From Proteobacteria bacterium UBA1844 (GTDB taxonomy: Bacteria > Pseudomonadota > Gammaproteobacteria > Steroidobacterales > Woeseiaceae), in assembly GCA_002338615.1 (NCBI GenBank), contig DDIS01000092.1, positions 1-6,527 of the forward strand: a stretch of 6,527 nt of DNA, read 5' to 3'. The notes below the pieces were generated by a model, which ran no database searches, was not told the origin of the DNA, and was given only the letters and a program-made list of their open reading frames with translations. This document shows, one piece after another, positions 1 to 6,527 of the stretch. Position 1 is the first letter of the stretch. Each line of letters begins with the position of its first letter. The position numbers were made by a program, and so were the translations under genes.

Positions 1-840
1 CGCGATCTCGTCGGGACCGAGTGGCGAGCCATGCGCGGCCGCCGTGCCCTGCTTGTTTGGAGCGCCGAAACCGATCACGGTTTTGCAGCAAATCAGGCTG
101 GGCCGGCCCTCGTCAGCCAGGGCCGCATCGATCGCGGCCGCAATTTCGCCTGCGTCGTGTCCATCCACGTCGCGAATGACCTGCCAGCCGTACGCCTCAA
201 AGCGTTTACCGGTGTCGTCGGTGAACCATGCACCCACCTCGCCATCAATAGAGATGTTGTTGTCATCATAAAACGCGATCAGCTTGCCAAGCTTTAGGGT
301 ACCCGCAAAGGAGCAGACCTCGTGCGAGATGCCTTCCATGAGGCAGCCATCGCCGAGAAACACCCATGTTTTGTGGTCAACCACCGGCAGACCATCGCGA
401 TTGAATTCCGCTGCCAGCATTTTTTCCGCCAGCGCCATGCCCACGGCGTTACCCAGGCCCTGACCGAGCGGCCCCGTCGTCGTTTCAACACCGGAGCCCG
501 GCTCGTACTCGGGATGACCCGCCGTGCGGGATCCGAGCTGGCGGAAGTTCTTCAGCTCGTCGATGGACCAGTCGTAGCCGGTGAGATGTAACAGGCTGTA
601 CAGCAACATCGAGCCGTGACCATTCGACAGGACGAAGCGATCCCGGTCGACCCAGTCCGGGTTCGATGGATTGTGTTTCAGATAGTCCCGCCACAGGACT
701 TCGGCGATATCCGCCATGCCCATTGGCGCGCCCGGATGTCCTGAGTTCGCCGCCTGTACTGCGTCCATACTGAGCGCACGAATCGCGTTCGCGAGCTCGC
801 GCCGCGACAATTGAACGGCCCTACCAGCTTGTTTTGACAT
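1..840 (-). CDS. tkt: Transketolase, N-terminal 280 residues (3' end beyond window)
   Basis: Transketolase moves two-carbon ketol units between sugar phosphates in the cytoplasmic non-oxidative pentose phosphate pathway, using thiamine diphosphate and a divalent metal. The reverse strand reads without a stop from the ATG at 840-838 to the window edge, giving 280 of the usual 660-670 or so residues. Visible motifs are [12 protein letters not shown] (residues 33-44), [19 protein letters not shown] (72-90), [16 protein letters not shown] (121-136) and the thiamine diphosphate/metal site GDGCLMEG (163-170) with DDNN (192-195). [11 protein letters not shown] (256-266) follows. Only the pyrophosphate-binding domain is present; the pyrimidine-binding and C-terminal domains lie outside. 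AAGAGA (845-850, minus strand) sits 4 nt before the ATG as a modest Shine-Dalgarno. The reading has about nine extra N-terminal residues relative to E. coli TktA; an in-frame TTG at 810-808 would give a protein starting [12 protein letters not shown], so that start is a real alternative. The gene diverges from metK. Family assignment is secure; choice between tktA and tktB type is not meaningful here. Confidence 0.97.
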   Translation of the reverse strand, partial: MSKQAGRAVQLSRRELANAIRALSMDAVQAANSGHPGAPMGMADIAEVLWRDYLKHNPSNPDWVDRDRFVLSNGHGSMLLYSLLHLTGYDWSIDELKNFRQLGSRTAGHPEYEPGSGVETTTGPLGQGLGNAVGMALAEKMLAAEFNRDGLPVVDHKTWVFLGDGCLMEGISHEVCSFAGTLKLGKLIAFYDDNNISIDGEVGAWFTDDTGKRFEAYGWQVIRDVDGHDAGEIAAAIDAALADEGRPSLICCKTVIGFGAPNKQGTAAAHGSPLGPDEIA

Positions 841-919
841 GAGGTCTCTTAAAGATGCAGCTTTTTTCAAGCCGTTGTTATGGTGAATCAGCGCGGCACG
901 CACCGCGACGGAGCGGCGC

Positions 920-948
920 ATTTTCGTAGGTTTTGCCCGCAGCCGCAA
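920..948 (-). promoter_or_regulatory. Candidate tkt promoter
   Basis: On the minus strand a -35-like TTGCGG (complement of 943-948) and a -10-like GAAAAT (complement of 920-925) are separated by 17 bp. This would give a tkt leader of roughly 70 nt. Both hexamers depart from sigma-70 consensus and this is the best pair found by eye, so the call is tentative. Confidence 0.25.
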
Positions 949-1011
949 GCCGGGGTAACCACAGATACCGTCCGGAATCGTAAAAATCGCCCACCTGCAA
1001 CACTTTTTCCC

Positions 1012-1044
1012 GGCATTGTCATGCATAGTGCAGGCATCGTTCAT
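1012..1044 (+). repeat. Pair of direct repeats, 21-bp period, upstream of metK
   Basis: GGCATTGTCAT (1012-1022) is followed at 1033-1044 by GGCATCGTTCAT. The first eight bases match at seven positions, and the two copies start exactly 21 bp apart, about two helical turns. They lie directly upstream of the metK -10 candidate, where an activator or RNA polymerase alpha subunit could contact DNA. The repeat is seen in the sequence; a regulatory role is inference, and two short copies can arise by chance. Confidence 0.35.
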
Positions 1045-1047
1045 TGC

Positions 1048-1066
1048 GGTACAATCCCATTGTTCC
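1048..1066. promoter_or_regulatory. Imperfect 19-bp palindrome over the metK -10 region, possible operator
   Basis: GGTACAAT (1048-1055), a 3-base spacer CCC, and ATTGTTCC (1059-1066) form an inverted repeat in which seven of eight positions pair; the inner five (ACAAT/ATTGT) are perfect. It covers the probable -10 hexamer and start point of metK, the classic place for a repressor site. SahR-type ArsR-family regulators are known to control methyl-cycle genes in some proteobacteria, but I cannot match this motif to a named regulator, and no regulator gene is in the window. Confidence 0.4.
1050..1055 (+). promoter_or_regulatory. Probable metK -10 element (TACAAT)
   Basis: TACAAT differs from the sigma-70 -10 consensus TATAAT at one base and would start transcription near 1062, leaving a short leader of about 25 nt before the metK ATG. 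No good -35 hexamer lies 16-18 bp upstream (the bases at 1026-1033 are TAGTGCAG). TTGTCA at 1016-1021 is a good -35 sequence but lies 28 bp away, too far to pair. The weak -35 could mean an activator is needed. Confidence 0.45.
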
Positions 1067-1086
1067 AGCCTTGAAGATCAAAACCA

Positions 1087-2247
1087 ATGACCGATACTTT
1101 CCTGTTCACATCGGAATCCGTTTCCGAGGGACATCCCGACAAAATCGCCGACCAGATCTCGGACGCCATTCTTGACGCGATCCTCCGCGATGACATTCAT
1201 GCGCGCGTCGCCTGTGAGACGCTGGTCAAGACCGGCATGGTGATCGTCGCTGGCGAAATCACGACATCCACTTACGTCGAGTTCGAGGACCTGGTCCGCA
1301 AGACGATTCTCGATATCGGCTACACCGACTCGGACATGGGTTTTGATGGTGCCTCGTGTGCGGTTTTAAACGCCATCGGCAAGCAATCCCCCGATATCGC
1401 GCAAGGCGTTGACCGTGCGAGTGACGAAGAGCAGGGTGCTGGCGACCAGGGATTGATGTTCGGTTACGCCTCCAATGAAACCGACGTCCTGATGCCCGCG
1501 CCAATTACCTATGCCCATCGGCTGGTGCGCCGCCAGGCCGAGGTGCGCAAGAACGGGACGCTGCCCTGGTTGCGGCCCGATGCGAAAAGCCAGGTGACCT
1601 TCGTCTACGAAGATGGCAAACCGAAAGCGATCGACGCGGTCGTCCTGTCAACGCAGCATCATGCCGACATCAACATGGCCGACCTCAGAGAAGCCGTGAT
1701 GGAAGAAATCATCAAGCCGGTACTACCTGCCGCATGGATCAACTCGAAAACCCAATACCACATCAATCCCACGGGACGCTTCGAGATTGGCGGTCCGATG
1801 GGTGATTGCGGACTGACCGGGCGCAAGATCATCGTCGATACCTACGGCGGCTCTGCGCGTCATGGCGGTGGCGCGTTTTCCGGTAAGGATCCCTCGAAAG
1901 TCGACCGTTCGGCCGCTTATGCCTGCCGTTATGTCGCCAAGAACATCGTCGCGGCCGGCCTCGCCGACTGCTGCGAGATCCAGGTGTCGTACGCGATTGG
2001 CGTTGCGGAACCGACCTCAATCAGTGTCTGTACGTTCGGGACCGGCAAGGTATCCGATGCACAACTGACCGCGTTAATCCGGGAAAACTTCGACCTGCGC
2101 CCTTATGGCATTCTCAAGATGCTGGATCTGTTGCGACCAATTTATCAGCCGACGGCTACCTATGGACATTTCGGCCGCGAAGACCTGGATTTATCCTGGG
2201 AAAAAACCGATAAAGCCGAAGCTCTGCGCGGCGCTGCGGCGGCGTGA
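1087..2247 (+). CDS. metK: S-adenosylmethionine synthetase (methionine adenosyltransferase)
   Basis: MetK condenses methionine with ATP to give S-adenosylmethionine, releasing phosphate and pyrophosphate, in the cytoplasm as an oligomer using Mg2+ and K+. The 386-residue reading matches the family length (about 384 in E. coli) and is colinear throughout. Visible are [11 protein letters not shown] (13-23, catalytic-region His16), the family signature [11 protein letters not shown] (117-127), a long near-invariant stretch at 134-170, [20 protein letters not shown] (227-246), and the P-loop-like [19 protein letters not shown] (260-278) with Lys267 and Asp268. Residues known to bind ATP, phosphate and metals in the E. 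coli enzyme appear conserved. The ATG at 1087 gives the normal N-terminus; GAAGA (1073-1077) is a weak Shine-Dalgarno 9 nt upstream. It is the first gene of the operon, 28 nt before ahcY, so SAM synthesis and SAH removal are probably co-expressed. Nothing is truncated or odd apart from a short alanine-rich C-terminus. Confidence 0.99.
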   Translation: MTDTFLFTSESVSEGHPDKIADQISDAILDAILRDDIHARVACETLVKTGMVIVAGEITTSTYVEFEDLVRKTILDIGYTDSDMGFDGASCAVLNAIGKQSPDIAQGVDRASDEEQGAGDQGLMFGYASNETDVLMPAPITYAHRLVRRQAEVRKNGTLPWLRPDAKSQVTFVYEDGKPKAIDAVVLSTQHHADINMADLREAVMEEIIKPVLPAAWINSKTQYHINPTGRFEIGGPMGDCGLTGRKIIVDTYGGSARHGGGAFSGKDPSKVDRSAAYACRYVAKNIVAAGLADCCEIQVSYAIGVAEPTSISVCTFGTGKVSDAQLTALIRENFDLRPYGILKMLDLLRPIYQPTATYGHFGREDLDLSWEKTDKAEALRGAAAA

Positions 2248-2263
2248 CCCACACACTTTTTTC

Positions 2264-2268
2264 AGGAG
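2264..2268 (+). promoter_or_regulatory. Ribosome binding site that fixes the ahcY start
   Basis: AGGAG lies 7 nt before the ATG at 2276 and only 1 nt before an in-frame ATG at 2270. The spacing selects 2276 as the start. The six-T run at 2257-2262 just upstream has no adjoining GC-rich stem and is not a terminator; it probably keeps the site unstructured. Confidence 0.8.
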
Positions 2269-2275
2269 AATGACC

Positions 2276-3589
2276 ATGAGCAGCGAGCCTGTTGCCCTGC
2301 AAACGCGCGACTACAAAGTTGCCGACATTTCACTTGCCGACTGGGGTCGCAAGGAAATTGCCATTGCCGAAACCGAGATGCCCGGTCTCATCGCGCTGCG
2401 CGATGAATTCAGCGACAAGAAACCCTTAAAAGGCGCGCGCATCACGGGCTGCCTGCACATGACCATCCAGACGGCCGTGCTGATCGAAACGCTGACAGCG
2501 CTGGGCGCCGAAGTACGCTGGTCGTCCTGCAATATTTTCTCGACCCAGGACCACGCGGCTGCGGCTATTGCCGCCTCAGGCGTGCCGGTGTTCGCCTGGA
2601 AAGGCGAAAGTGAAGACGAGTATTGGTGGTGCATTGAACAGACGATCAAGGGGCCCGATGGCTGGACGCCGAACATGCTGCTTGATGACGGTGGTGACCT
2701 GACCGTGCGGATGCACGATAAGTACCCGAAATTGATGAACGATGTACGCGGACTGTCCGAGGAAACCACGACCGGCGTCAAGCGCCTCTACGACATGATG
2801 AAGGACGGCAGCCTCGCCTGCCCGGCGTTCAATGTGAACGACTCCGTTACCAAGTCAAAATTCGACAACTTGTACGGTTGTCGCGAATCGCTGGTCGATG
2901 GCATCAAACGCGCAACTGACGTAATGATCGCCGGCAAGGTTGCAGTCGTCTGCGGTTACGGTGACGTCGGCAAAGGCTGCGCGCAGTCGTTGCGCGGGCT
3001 GGGTGCAACCGTCTGGATCACCGAAATCGATCCGATCTGCGCACTGCAGGCCGCAATGGAAGGCTATCGCGTCGTGGTCTTCGACGATGTTTGCGACAAG
3101 GTGGATATCGTGGTCACGGCGACGGGCAATTATCACGTTGTCTCCGGGCCGCAAATGGAGCGTATGCGCAATCAGGCCATCATTTGCAATATCGGCCATT
3201 TCGACGATGAAATTGATGTCGCCTATCTGAAAAAATTTGAATGGGAAAACATCAAGCCACAGGTGGACCATATAATCTTCCCGGATGGCAAGCGCATCAT
3301 TCTGCTAGCCGAAGGTCGGCTGGTTAATCTCGGCTGCGCTACCGGCCACCCGAGTTTTGTCATGTCGAATTCATTCTCGAACCAGGTGCTGGCCCAGATG
3401 GAACTCTGGCAACACGCTGACAATTATGAGAACAAGGTCTACGTATTGCCGAAGCACCTCGATGAGAAAGTCGCACGACTGCATCTCGAGCGCATCGGCG
3501 TTAACCTGACGGAATTGTCGAAGGAACAGGCAAGTTACATTGGCGTGCCAACGGATGGCCCGTACAAACCTGAGCACTACAGGTATTGA
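2276..3589 (+). CDS. ahcY: S-adenosylhomocysteine hydrolase (adenosylhomocysteinase)
   Basis: AhcY reversibly splits S-adenosylhomocysteine into adenosine and homocysteine with tightly bound NAD+, relieving product inhibition of methyltransferases. The protein is 437 residues and aligns from end to end with the human enzyme by eye, without the roughly 40-residue insertion of some bacterial forms. The substrate domain has [14 protein letters not shown] (60-73), [18 protein letters not shown] (82-99), LDDGGDLT (136-143) and [11 protein letters not shown] (161-171). [19 protein letters not shown] (187-205) includes Lys193 and Asp197, equivalent to the human catalytic pair. The NAD domain has GYGDVGKG (227-234), then [10 protein letters not shown] (305-314, His308) and [14 protein letters not shown] (358-371). 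The C-terminal KPEHYRY (431-437) supplies the Lys/Tyr that reach the NAD site of the partner subunit. A longer reading from 2105 would run through metK and is rejected because the conserved protein begins near 2276. The stop overlaps the next gene by 4 nt. Confidence 0.99.
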   Translation: MSSEPVALQTRDYKVADISLADWGRKEIAIAETEMPGLIALRDEFSDKKPLKGARITGCLHMTIQTAVLIETLTALGAEVRWSSCNIFSTQDHAAAAIAASGVPVFAWKGESEDEYWWCIEQTIKGPDGWTPNMLLDDGGDLTVRMHDKYPKLMNDVRGLSEETTTGVKRLYDMMKDGSLACPAFNVNDSVTKSKFDNLYGCRESLVDGIKRATDVMIAGKVAVVCGYGDVGKGCAQSLRGLGATVWITEIDPICALQAAMEGYRVVVFDDVCDKVDIVVTATGNYHVVSGPQMERMRNQAIICNIGHFDDEIDVAYLKKFEWENIKPQVDHIIFPDGKRIILLAEGRLVNLGCATGHPSFVMSNSFSNQVLAQMELWQHADNYENKVYVLPKHLDEKVARLHLERIGVNLTELSKEQASYIGVPTDGPYKPEHYRY

Positions 3590-4368
3590 CAGACCCCAGT
3601 CCGAACCAAGCGGTTAGCACCAGAGTCCTGCATCTGACGGATCCGCACCTGTTTGCAACGGCCGAGGGGCAGCTACGAGGTGCCGTTACTCACGATACCC
3701 TGACGCGCGCCATCCAGCACTACCTGGCCAGCGACTGGCAAGCGGACCTGGCGTTCGCAACGGGTGATCTCGTTCAGGACGACTCGCCGGAAGCCTATGA
3801 GCATTGTAAAGCGCTCTTGGGCATGCTCGGCATACCGGTTGGTTGCGTCCCCGGCAACCACGACGTACGCGCGTTGATGCAAGCGGCGCTGGCGCACACA
3901 CAGATTCAGTACTGTGGGACACGAGAATCCGGCGCGTGGCTGATGGTCGGTGTTGACAGCTGCATCAGTGGTGCCGCAGGTGGCGCTATTGGTAACGAAG
4001 AACTCGCACGCTGTGAGCAGGCGATCGAGGCAAGCGAAGCCCGCCACGTCTTGGTGTACCTGCATCATCCGCCAGTCTCCCTGGGCAGCGTCTGGCTGGA
4101 CTCGGTCGGTCTCGCGGACGGGCCCGAATTCATCCTGCGCCTTGCCGCAACGGGCAAAGTCCGCGTCGTGATTTTCGGGCATGCGCACCAGGCGCACGAT
4201 TCTACGGTGAACGGCATACGCATTCTTGGCACACCATCAACCTGCCGGCAATTCAAAGCCGGCAGTGACGTCTTTGCGCTGGACAATAAGCCGCCGGCGT
4301 ATCGCAAGATAGATTTGTATGACGACGGCACGGTCACGACCGAACTGGTCTGGGTCCCTGGTGCTTAA
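3586..4368 (+). CDS. cpdA: CpdA-like cyclic nucleotide phosphodiesterase (class III metallophosphoesterase)
   Basis: Members of this family hydrolyse 3',5'-cAMP to AMP with a two-metal centre in the cytoplasm. The 260-residue protein carries the full set of metal ligands in order: TDPHLF (18-23; Asp19, His21), ATGDLVQD (58-65; Asp61), GNHD (90-93; Asn91, His92), HHPP (160-163) and GHAH (198-201). GTPSTCRQF (215-223) resembles the GSPSTCxQF segment of CpdA proteins and favours that subfamily over generic phosphoesterases. The start is a TTG whose last two bases lie in the ahcY stop (TTGA, 4-nt overlap). An in-frame stop at 3571-3573 and the lack of any ATG or GTG before the TDPH motif leave TTG as the only usual start. 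There is no good Shine-Dalgarno at proper spacing (CAGG ends 2 nt before), so translation is probably coupled to ahcY. The family is secure; cAMP as the substrate is inferred from homology, and another phosphodiester is possible. Its place behind ahcY suggests, but does not show, a link with adenosine-nucleotide turnover. Confidence 0.9.
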   Translation: MTDPSPNQAVSTRVLHLTDPHLFATAEGQLRGAVTHDTLTRAIQHYLASDWQADLAFATGDLVQDDSPEAYEHCKALLGMLGIPVGCVPGNHDVRALMQAALAHTQIQYCGTRESGAWLMVGVDSCISGAAGGAIGNEELARCEQAIEASEARHVLVYLHHPPVSLGSVWLDSVGLADGPEFILRLAATGKVRVVIFGHAHQAHDSTVNGIRILGTPSTCRQFKAGSDVFALDNKPPAYRKIDLYDDGTVTTELVWVPGA

Positions 4369-5239
4369 GCACTTTTTGTGTTTCATGTCGCTGCTCACGC
4401 CCGCCATCGTTGTTGCTGGCGAACATCCCGTCAGCATGTGGCTTGCCGAAGGCGCGCACAACCGGGTCTACCTGCTGGGCTCGGTGCACCTGTTGCGTCG
4501 CGAGGACCACCCCCTTCCGGTTGTGCTGGACGCCGCCTATGAGGATGCCGAAGCACTGCTCATGGAACTCGACATGGATGACATTGATCCCGGGGCGATG
4601 CAAAACCTGAGTAGTCAGCTTGGCGTGCTTGCCGGTGACCGCAGTTTGCGTGACCTGATGGGTGAGGAGCAGTACCAGGAGGCCACCGTCGCAGCCGCGG
4701 AACTGGACCTGCCATTCGAACTGCTGGCACATACCGAGCCCTGGCTGGCCGCCATCACTCTCGAGCAACTCGCATTGATGCGGATCGGCTTTGATCCACA
4801 ATACGGTATCGAGATGACCATGTTGACGAAGGCATCCCGGGACGGCAAAAACATCACCGGGCTCGAGTCCGCCGAAGAACAGCTGACGTTGCTGGACAAC
4901 CTGTCGATCGCGGCGCAGAACGAGTTGTTACTGGAAACCCTGCAGGAAAGCCGGACCATTAAAACCGAAATGGATGGCCTCGTTAAAGCCTGGCGGGTCG
5001 GCGATACTGCGTACCTCGAATCCAACATGCTGGCCGACATGCAAGCGTACCCCGAGCTTTACAAAGCCCTCGTCGTGGATCGCAATCAACGCTGGGTTAG
5101 TGAGATCCAGGAGTTGCTCGACGACGACCAGGACTACCTGGTCATCGTCGGCGCTCTGCACCTCATCGGGCCGGACGGCTTGCCGGCACTGCTCAAACAA
5201 CGCAATATTCCAACAAGGCAAATGCATGAATCTTTTTGA
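4361..5239 (+). CDS. TraB/GumN-family protein with signal peptide, probable periplasmic
   Basis: The protein belongs to the TraB/GumN family (related to PrgY and the animal Tiki metalloproteases); no specific function is established for such bacterial members. Using the GTG at 4361 it has 292 residues. Paired GxxH motifs stand near each end, GSVHLL (40-45, His43) and GALHLIG (264-270, His267). Between them are LLMELD (66-71, Glu69), [15 protein letters not shown] (149-163), GLESAEEQL (167-175) and DRNQRW (240-245), the usual family landmarks and candidate metal or active-site positions. The first 19 residues look like a Sec signal: Lys3, a hydrophobic core from 5 to 18, and a VVA|GE cleavage site after Ala19. 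There is no lipobox cysteine. I chose GTG 4361 because it yields this signal and overlaps the previous gene by only 8 nt. The ATG at 4319 would add 14 polar residues and overlap by 50 nt; the ATG at 4385 would drop the Lys. It overlaps hemL by 14 nt. Family is secure, role unknown. Confidence 0.88.
   Translation: MLKHFLCFMSLLTPAIVVAGEHPVSMWLAEGAHNRVYLLGSVHLLRREDHPLPVVLDAAYEDAEALLMELDMDDIDPGAMQNLSSQLGVLAGDRSLRDLMGEEQYQEATVAAAELDLPFELLAHTEPWLAAITLEQLALMRIGFDPQYGIEMTMLTKASRDGKNITGLESAEEQLTLLDNLSIAAQNELLLETLQESRTIKTEMDGLVKAWRVGDTAYLESNMLADMQAYPELYKALVVDRNQRWVSEIQELLDDDQDYLVIVGALHLIGPDGLPALLKQRNIPTRQMHESF
5215..5218 (+). promoter_or_regulatory. Ribosome binding site for hemL
   Basis: AAGG lies 7 nt before the ATG at 5226, inside the last codons of the TraB/GumN gene. 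It supports 5226 as the start, since no usual start codon lies close upstream in that frame. Confidence 0.6.
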
Positions 5240-6494
5240 AGAGGCGCGCTCGGTTATAGCGGGCGGCGTGAACTCGCCGGTGCGCGCGTTCGCGGGGGTC
5301 GGTGGTGATCCCCTGTTTATCAAGAGTGCCAATGGCGCGTATCTTGAAACCGAGGACGGCCGCCGCCTCATTGACTACGTCGGATCGTGGGGCCCTATGA
5401 TACTCGGGCACTGCGATCCGGATGTCATCGCCGCGGTTGTCGAAACCGCAAACAACGGCCTCAGTTTCGGCGCTCCCTGCGTGCTGGAAACGCAACTCGC
5501 GAACAAGATACGTGACCTGGTGCCCTCCATGGAACGCCTGCGAATGGTCTCATCCGGCACGGAAGCTACGATGAGTGCGATTCGGCTTGCGCGCGGCCAC
5601 ACCGGCCGGGACAAGATCATCAAGTTTGAGGGCTGCTACCACGGCCATTCCGACTCCTTGTTGATCAAAGCCGGCTCGGGGGCACTGACGCTTGGCGTAC
5701 CCAGTTCGCCGGGCGTACCGCAAGGACTCGCCAAACATACGCTTACTTTGCCGTTCAACGACGCCGACGCGCTTGCCGTTGCATTCGAACGCTTTGGCGA
5801 CGAGATTGCCTGTGTGATCGTCGAACCAATTGCCGGCAACATGAACATGGTGCCGCCCATCGCGGGTTTTCATGAATCCTTGCGCGATCTATGCAGTCAA
5901 CATGGCAGCGTGCTAATTTTCGATGAGGTCATGACAGGATTTCGGGTCGCCAAAGGCGGCGCCCAAGCACTGTTCGGCATCACGCCGGACCTGACCACGC
6001 TCGGCAAAATTGTCGGCGGCGGTTTGCCTGCAGCGGCATTCGGTGGCCGCCGGGATATCATGGCCAACATCGCGCCTGACGGGCCCGTGTACCAGGCAGG
6101 GACCCTGAGTGGTAATCCGCTGGCGATGGCGGCGGGTCTCGCAACACTTGCCAAGATCGATGTGCCGGGATTCTACACGGCGCTCGACCGGCGCACCCGG
6201 CAACTCGCCGATGGCCTCGAACTCGCCGCCCGCGATGCAGGTATTCCGCTGGCCGTGGAACAGGAAGGCGGTATGTTTGGCTTTGTCTTTACCGACGACG
6301 GACCGGTGCGCAGCTACGCGCAGATTGCTGCAAGTAATGTCGCGCGCTTCAGGAAATTTTTTCACGGCATGCTGGATGCCGGCATTTACCTCGCGCCGTC
6401 GGCGTACGAAGCCGGTTTCGTATCCAGCCGGCACGGTGACGCTGAGATCGAAGCTACTCTTAGCGCTGCACAAGGGGTACTTGCGACTCTATAG
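5226..6494 (+). CDS. hemL: Glutamate-1-semialdehyde 2,1-aminomutase
   Basis: HemL converts glutamate-1-semialdehyde to 5-aminolevulinate, the last step of the C5 route to haem and other tetrapyrroles; it is a cytoplasmic, PLP-dependent class III aminotransferase-fold dimer. The 422 residues match the family length (about 426 in E. coli) and stay colinear. Visible are [10 protein letters not shown] (13-22), [12 protein letters not shown] (51-62), [16 protein letters not shown] (109-124), [20 protein letters not shown] (133-152), [13 protein letters not shown] (199-211) and FDEVMTGFR (232-240; Asp233 pairs with the PLP ring nitrogen). [12 protein letters not shown] (257-268) carries the PLP lysine Lys261, and AGTLSGNP (291-298) and APSAYEAGF (390-398) follow. 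The ATG at 5226 gives an N-terminus only about four residues shorter than E. coli HemL, so the start is reliable. Small departures are Ala12 in IAGGVNSPV, where Pro is usual, and Ala270, where E. coli has Gly. It overlaps the upstream gene by 14 nt and is the last operon gene visible. It implies the organism does not rely on ALA synthase. Confidence 0.98.
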   Translation: MNLFEEARSVIAGGVNSPVRAFAGVGGDPLFIKSANGAYLETEDGRRLIDYVGSWGPMILGHCDPDVIAAVVETANNGLSFGAPCVLETQLANKIRDLVPSMERLRMVSSGTEATMSAIRLARGHTGRDKIIKFEGCYHGHSDSLLIKAGSGALTLGVPSSPGVPQGLAKHTLTLPFNDADALAVAFERFGDEIACVIVEPIAGNMNMVPPIAGFHESLRDLCSQHGSVLIFDEVMTGFRVAKGGAQALFGITPDLTTLGKIVGGGLPAAAFGGRRDIMANIAPDGPVYQAGTLSGNPLAMAAGLATLAKIDVPGFYTALDRRTRQLADGLELAARDAGIPLAVEQEGGMFGFVFTDDGPVRSYAQIAASNVARFRKFFHGMLDAGIYLAPSAYEAGFVSSRHGDAEIEATLSAAQGVLATL

Positions 6495-6511
6495 CCTGGC
6501 GTCGGACGATC

Positions 6512-6526
6512 GCGGCAGGATGCCGC
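6512..6526 (+). terminator. Hairpin after hemL, possible terminator stem (cut by window end)
   Basis: GCGGCA (6512-6517), loop GGA, TGCCGC (6521-6526) form a perfect 6-bp stem 17 nt after the hemL stop. The following base is T and then the window ends, so the T tract needed for an intrinsic terminator cannot be seen. The short loop and GC-rich stem fit a terminator; a chance palindrome in GC-rich DNA is the alternative. Confidence 0.4.
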
Positions 6527-6527
6527 T

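Larger units (their letters stand above)
841..1086. other. Divergent intergenic region between tkt and metK
   Basis: These 246 bases separate two divergent genes and must hold both promoters. I find no convincing gene in them. The 64-codon frame at 880-1074 has no recognisable motif and no clear ribosome binding site. The metK-proximal half contains the promoter elements and repeats listed separately. The tkt-proximal half is GC-rich, with a small possible hairpin (CGCGG 892-896 paired with CCGCG 903-907). I looked for the SAH riboswitch signature (a GGAGCG-type start and a matching GCGCUC-type closing strand). The GGAGCG at 910-915 has no matching partner downstream, so I do not call a riboswitch. 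Confidence 0.8.

Noticed and set aside
906..960. Possible SAH riboswitch suggested by GGAGCG at 910-915
   Set aside because: The matching closing strand and conserved core are absent, and it lies well upstream of the probable metK start point.
1016..1021. TTGTCA as the -35 box of the metK promoter
   Set aside because: It is 28 bp from TACAAT, far outside the usual 16-18 bp, and no acceptable -10 lies at the right distance from it.
880..1074. 64-codon open frame in the tkt-metK gap
   Set aside because: It has no recognisable motif and no convincing ribosome site, and it runs through the metK promoter elements. It is best explained as a chance frame in GC-rich DNA.
2220..2263. GC-rich metK 3' end followed by six T residues, resembling a terminator
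   Set aside because: No stable stem adjoins the T run; it is separated from the GC-rich part by ACCCACACAC, and ahcY follows immediately with a good ribosome site.
2105..2275. Upstream extension of ahcY from ATG 2105
   Set aside because: The extension overlaps the conserved C-terminal part of metK in another frame. AhcY homology begins near 2276, where a well-spaced AGGAG is present.
4974..5225. Upstream extension of hemL from ATG 4974
   Set aside because: It lies within the TraB/GumN gene in another frame and encodes no HemL-like sequence. The family N-terminus begins at 5226.
5913..6473. Long antisense frame (186 codons) opposite hemL
   Set aside because: It lies wholly within a highly conserved gene on the other strand and shows no family motif. 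Such frames are common opposite GC-rich genes. The same reasoning removes the antisense frames at 3673-4197, 2311-2781, 4334-4801 and 2855-3271.

Overview
The window is a compact stretch of ordinary chromosome from a moderately GC-rich proteobacterium, most likely a gammaproteobacterium. Three observations point that way. The transketolase, MetK and HemL translations read very close to their Escherichia coli counterparts. ALA is made by the C5 route (HemL), which argues against a typical alphaproteobacterium. SAH is recycled by AhcY rather than by the Pfs/LuxS route of enterobacteria. A lineage near Xanthomonadales, Chromatiales or Woeseiaceae would fit, but I cannot place it from sequence alone. 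I see no mobile element, CRISPR array, tRNA, rRNA or phage gene.

Layout: positions 1-840 hold the first 280 codons of a transketolase gene on the minus strand, cut by the window edge. Positions 841-1086 are a divergent intergenic region. It carries the promoters for both directions, an imperfect palindrome over the probable metK -10 element, and a pair of 21-bp-spaced direct repeats just upstream. From 1087 to 6494 five genes lie head to tail on the plus strand: metK, ahcY, a CpdA-like phosphodiesterase, a secreted TraB/GumN-family protein and hemL. After a 28-nt gap between metK and ahcY, every later junction overlaps, by 4, 8 and 14 nt. This strongly suggests one transcript with translational coupling. 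A hairpin just after hemL, at the window end, may be the start of a terminator.

Function: MetK makes S-adenosylmethionine and AhcY removes the S-adenosylhomocysteine left after methyl transfer, so the first two genes are the supply and clearance steps of the methyl cycle. The third gene is predicted to hydrolyse cAMP or a related phosphodiester. The fourth is a probable periplasmic protein of unknown role with the paired GxxH motifs of the TraB/Tiki superfamily. The fifth makes 5-aminolevulinate for tetrapyrroles. No single pathway links all five. The most useful leads are the likely operator at the metK promoter, the forced TTG start of the phosphodiesterase, and the linkage of a cyclic-nucleotide phosphodiesterase and a TraB protein to methyl-cycle genes.
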